A stretch of 64,000 bases of DNA from Agrypnia vestita (taxonomy: Eukaryota > Arthropoda > Insecta > Trichoptera > Phryganeidae), in assembly GCA_016648135.1 (NCBI GenBank), contig JADDOH010023006.1, positions 1 to 64,000 on the forward strand. Direction: 5' to 3'. This document shows, piece by piece, positions 37,601 to 43,600 of this stretch. Below the pieces are notes generated by a model. It saw nothing but the letters and a program-made list of their open reading frames with translations. It did not search any database and was not told where the DNA came from. The position numbers and the translations under genes are program-made. Within the stretch, counting starts at the first letter, position 1. The number at the start of each line of letters is the position of its first letter.

Positions 37601-40600
37601 TTGAGATTACAAAACTGACAAATCAATTACATATTATATCTGTATAATGATTTCACTAAAAATGCATCTTGTGGTGGATTGCTTTTTCATTGGTAGCTTC
37701 AAAAAATAACCAAACCCCCTTTTTTTAAAGCAACTAGGTGCACATATTATTTTTAAATACTTTTAGATATAATTTAATGTGTATAAATATTAAATACATT
37801 TTTTAATATTCAAGTCACTTTTTGACATGACACGAACTGTTGTGGATATTAATTTCTAGCTCAAGATGACTCAAACAAATCAAAAGTTTTGACAGTGTAC
37901 GCAAATGAATTGAAATTAAAATAATTGGACCTTATATTGGTCAACAGTCGTGAATATTCATTTCTATGTCAAGATGACAAGCATCAAACATTTAAGTTTT
38001 ATATGTTAAAGTGATAATCTTTTTTTTTCTTTTTTTTTTTAATTTTACGCTTCAACAGCCAAGAGGCCCACTTACAGAAAAGAAAGACATCACAAAACAC
38101 CCAGGCTTGAGTAAATCACATAGGTTAATTTACTGTGAACTCACCGGGAATCAAACCCGGAACCCTCAGTGTGAGAAGCTAGTGTCATGCCCACTGGGCT
38201 ACAAGGACCGCCACGATTTTGAGAATACAGCCACGTGAAAGGAAAAATAAAAGTCAACAGCAGCGTGAGAGGAGGAATGCAAGTTGCAGAGATGTGAATA
38301 AAAACAGCGCAGACAGCTATTTTGTTGTTTTTTCGATATTGACAATGTGCACATAACATGTAAAATTTTGACATTATAGTTTTATACCTTAATGTTTTTA
38401 AAAGACTAATAAATATAAAAATAAATATTTTTAAGAAAAATTACTATAATATTAAAGTGTGAATGCAAGTGACAAACTTAAAAATCCGGCAAAAAGTTAA
38501 GAATGTTCTTAGGTTTTCATGGCCACTCAGAATCTTCAAGTTTGTGTTTACTGGGGTATTATGCCGTGTTGTTACGACCTTTCGGGCCCTAAAGGTTGTA
38601 ACAACACGGCATAATACCCCAGTAAACACAAACTTGAAGATTAAGGCAAAAAGTGTTAGTTTCACAATTGTAACTGAGTATGAAAGCATGTTTGTGTGTT
38701 TTAGAAGCATTTATAGCAAATTATGTATATGTTACAGCGAATTTGCATTTTTAGCGAGACTATACTTTCACTAGTAAAAATGTACTTTTCCCGGTCGGGC
38801 AGAGTGGGGGCAGTGAAAACATCTAAATCAACGAATTCTCAGATTCACTACACATAATCCGTGAAAATACGTTACTCAAAGCATAGACAATATATCGGTG
38901 AAACCATCGATTTGCACACGTAATTCTTAAAGCGTAGAAAGTATAAAGGCGGCACTACACTAGGCGATTTTTATTCATTTTGCGGTCCTATTTTAACTCC
39001 TAAATTAAAATAGGACAGCGGCACCGCAAAACGAATACGAATCGCGAAGTAAGGTGTCGGCTGAAAGATCGCGCACTCGGGTTTTTTATGATATCTGACG
39101 ACTGCCGGAACAAAACGAGGTTATGTCACCATGTAAATATTGGGGGGTTAAGGGAAAATTTTTATTAATGAATATGTATTTTGTCAATTAAGTTTATTAA
39201 ATATGTTTTTTTTATAACAATACAACAAAAGTTTATTTCTTACAAATATAGAAACATAAATAAACATACACCCGGTATTATTAATTTTAAATGAACCTTT
39301 AAAAGTGCGTCAAGTAACAAACACTCGATGCGAAAAATACAAAAATCAAAGAGATTCTAAGTCATCATTTACGTTTGAATTCATTCAGATTCTTCCGCAT
39401 TTCCAATTTTCTATCTTTTTATCAAAAATGTGTCTAATGTCGTTTGCGTTTCTTGTTTGCGCACGTGTAAAGCACGTGTAAGCACGGGTGGTAGACGTAC
39501 AACATAAAGTGCGCGGTTTTTAAGTTCGCAAACTTACTCGGCTCGACGTCGGTGACAGACGTGAAGCTTGCTCACACCGTATCGCGATGTCGTCGAGAGA
39601 TGAAGCCTTGTGTTATTTAGGAATTATATCATATTATCACATTTTAAAAACGGCGAGTGCGGATGAAGTACTGGCTTACGAAAAGAGAGCGTTTATCACA
39701 TGTAAATTTAGTAAGAGAGTTACGTGAAGGAAGGAAGATTTCCACAATTCCAGCCCTTAAAGAATTATTTATTTTCTTGATAGAATCAATGGTAGCATTT
39801 CTTTCCACCTTTCGTATGATTGTCAATATATTATTGTAAGCTTGAGGGGGTATTTCACCATCTCCTTGTAAATCCTGATTAGCTGATATATCCAACTAAA
39901 TCGCATTTAAGTTTAAAAATCGATTTCACCACCTCTGATTATCGCAAAAAAATTGTAAATCACATTTAAATCGTGGTTAACGCTAATCAGAGGAAATAGC
40001 TCCGTTTATCCTGGTTAATCCTACATTTAAAAATGGCCGTCGCGCTTGCACTTGTTCTGGCAATTCAGCTGCCACTTTATTGTTTTGAAAACTATTTGTA
40101 ATCGAAATAATACGGCTATAACCTAAGATTTTATTTTAAGTTGGATTGGTATCTAATCAAAATACTACAATTAAAATTTATTATCGCGAGCACCAAGAAA
40201 CATTATTCCGACACGACAACTTAACCTAGGCGACTTGCATTTCATTTGAATTTTGACAGACAGTTGAGATCGCAGTTCGTCTCACGTTCTTCAAAAGATT
40301 AAAACTAAATATGGAGCTGATCCAAGATGTAGATGAAGAGATTGCAGAGGCAGTGGGAATATTACGAAGACAGCGAAGATTCCGACACAGAGTCAACTAC
40401 ATGGAGAATCTGGATGATGTTGATTTTCGGTCAAGATTTCGGTTGACCAAGTTAGCCGTCAAACGCATTCACAATTTGATCAAAGATAAAATCACACCCC
40501 GAACTACACGGTACGTAAATTCTTGCAAATATATCGATAATAATGTGTTAACGGCTTCCATAGTGTAATGATCTATACATGTGAGTAGATTGTGAAAATA

Positions 40601-43600
40601 AAATGTTATGTATTTTGTTTTACAGCAATAAAGCCGTATCAACGATGAACAAAGTGCTTTTGACTTTGAGATATTATGCTACTGGCTCCTATCTCATATC
40701 TGCGGGTGATTTCAGCGGCGTCAGTAGATCTTCAGCATGCCGGTTTATCAAAGAAGTTAGTGAAGCCATAGCTTCGCTAGCTCCAAGTTTTATTGGTTGG
40801 CCCCGGGATCTTGGTCCATTAAAGCAAGGTTTCTATAATTTGGCTCGCTTCCCAAGGGTCATTGGAGCTATAGACTGCACACACGTTCCCATGACTCCAA
40901 GTTAGTATGCAAATATAAACGATTATCCTATTCATTGATACCTTCAAGGAAAAGCAATATTTTTATTTATTTATTTATTATTTAACGCCCTATAGGTCTT
41001 TTACAACAGATAGGTAGAGAAAAAAAGTGATTGCAAGTTACATAAAATATATTAATGTAGGTATCTATTTCTATTTCAGGTGCAGAGGATGCTGAGGTTT
41101 ACCGCAATAGAAAAGGTGTTTACTCCATGAATGTCCAGGCAATCTGTGACGCCCGCCTCATCATCAGGGATATCGTTGCCCGCTGGCCAGGTTCCAGTCA
41201 CGACCAAACCATATTTAACAATTCTGTCATAAAAGCAAAGTTTGAGGTTGGACAGTTTACAAACTGTATATTGTTAGGTGACCGTGGTTACCAGAGCCAA
41301 ACATATCTGTTTACTCCGTTAGCCCAAGTTAACACTCCAGCTGAGAACCTTTATAATGAGGCACAAATACGTAGTAGAAATGCAATTGAAAGATGTTTTG
41401 GTGTACTAAAAAGTAGGTTCCCTGTGCTACGAAGGCGCATCACATTGTCCAGTGCACGCGTTAAGCCAGTCATAGTGTCTTGCGCAGTGCTACACAATAT
41501 GGCTATAATGGTGAATGATGAACACTTTGCATATGAAAGAGATGAAGCGTTTGAAATTGTTAACGAATTGCAAAATAATCATCCGGGCAATGATGATCCT
41601 AGAAGAAACCTTATTTTAGAATATTTCACTCCTCTCTTGAATAATTATAATAATAATGTAAATATCAATTAGATTAATATATTATTATTATATTAATGGG
41701 CCTACCACACTCACAAGTATCACCACACTTTTGCATGCGCATGCCGGTTTGTAAACGGGGCACCGTGTACAAAACACCAACTACACGCACGTTTGTACAC
41801 TGATACCGTGCGTGTAGTTGGTGTTTTGTACACGGTGCAACCGGCATGCGCATGCAAAAGTGTGGTGATACTTGTGCGTGTGGTAGGCAAGAGTCTCATA
41901 TGACACCAATACACCTGATAGTGTATAAGGTCATATAATCTAGAAAGAGAGGAGTGAAATATTCCAAAATAAGGTTTCTTTCTTCTAGGATCATCGTTGC
42001 CCAGATGATTCTTTTGCATCGGTTACATCCTTCACTAGTGTCGATTGTTGCGCGGTATGATCGATAATCCTGAAATTATGCAGGGCATTGGTTTGTATGT
42101 TCCTGATAATTACATTAGACATCGTTAGCGTAGATTGTTTCACATTCCAATATACAGGACCAACCTGCCAATGGTTATGCCTGTTGGAAGAGCCACAGCT
42201 ATGCTGAACAAAATCGCTTTGGGTATTGATATATTCCATGTGTCTGAGGGGGTTTTCCGAAGCGGGATTCTCCCACACCTTTGACCAGATATATATACTT
42301 CCATAATATATATGCCTTGAACACTGAGTTTGTAATGTACATATTATTAAATAAATTGAATTGACACTAATACACCTGATAGCATTGACGTATTATAATA
42401 TAGACACGTTATTCCCATACTAGCCGGCTTTCATATGGAGCAAATATTGCATTGAAAGAGACAACAAATCACATAATCAAGTAAAAATCAGGTAATTTGA
42501 AGTCACAGTGACTAAAATAACATACTCATTCTTACAATATATTAATGCAATTACCTTACTTTTGAATTGCCAAGATTTCACACTTGTAACGTATCTACAG
42601 TTTATTATATCATTGCCTGATAGTGTATAAGGTCATATAATCTAGATATAAATTTTATTTTAATGGGAATAATAAAAAATAAACAACAAATAAAATCAAT
42701 GTGTTTTTATTTCTTTTCTTGGTCATATAAAAATTAAAAATGATTCCTTATTAATCAATTTTCTTTATTTTTAAAGAATTTAACCTCTCATTATAATATT
42801 TTCTGTTCGCTTCCAATTTTTCTTCCAATATTTTTCTTTTCGGCGAACGTTCTATTTCCCTTGCGGCAGATTCTCGATCTCTCTTCCTTTTCTTGCACAC
42901 GCTCAATTTCCCTTGCAGCAGATTCTCGATCTCTCTCTTCCTTTTCTCGCACACGCTCCTGCATCTTGTATCTGCATTCCTCCATGATTTGATCTTTTAT
43001 ATTACTGTATCATCTTCGTCTAGAAAAAAAGAGAATTTCCTTTGAAAAACAACGGTAAACACAATTTACCATTTAATAATAATAGTGTACAATGTTATAA
43101 TAATTTATGACATTGTACACTTCGTCAATTTTCACAAGTGTCGACATTTCTTATAAAAACTTAACGCGTCTATTTTGCGCGTTCGGCGAGTCATTTATGA
43201 AGATGAGAAAAAGAACAAGGGACCAAGGTGAGAACCTTAAGCAACTCCTGAGGTGATAGAAACCGGAGATGAATCATATCCATTTACGGTCACCACTTGA
43301 GTTCGATGAGAAATGTAAGATTCTATCCATCTTAATAAGTTGCCGCGGATTCCTGTAGCATGAAGTTTTGACAAAAGTATACGATGATTCACCTTGTCAA
43401 ACGCCTTGCTGAAATCTGTATATATTACATCCACTTGAGATCTCGAATCAAACGATTTGCAAATCTGACTACCAAACTCAAGCAGGTTGGTAGTTGTGGA
43501 TTTTTTTGGAACAAAGTCATGTTGATTAATGCAAAGTGTCTGACGAAAGTGGGCGAATATGTATCTACAGCAAATAACCTCGAATATCTTTCCAAAACAA

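Larger units (their letters stand above)
39842..43000 (+). mobile_element. Harbinger transposon cluster (limits approximate)
   Basis: Contains the intact transposase, a fold-back repeat, an inverted relic of a second transposase and a broken Myb-like partner ORF on the opposite strand, the usual two-gene divergent or convergent layout of animal Harbingers. The left end may start with GAGGGGGTATTTCACCATCT at 39844. I could not find the matching right terminus, so the right side is probably rearranged. Confidence 0.5.

Noticed and set aside
41720..42019. 99-codon minus-strand frame as a gene
   Set aside because: It crosses a palindromic MITE and the inverted Harbinger relic; homology is only to the transposase C-terminus.
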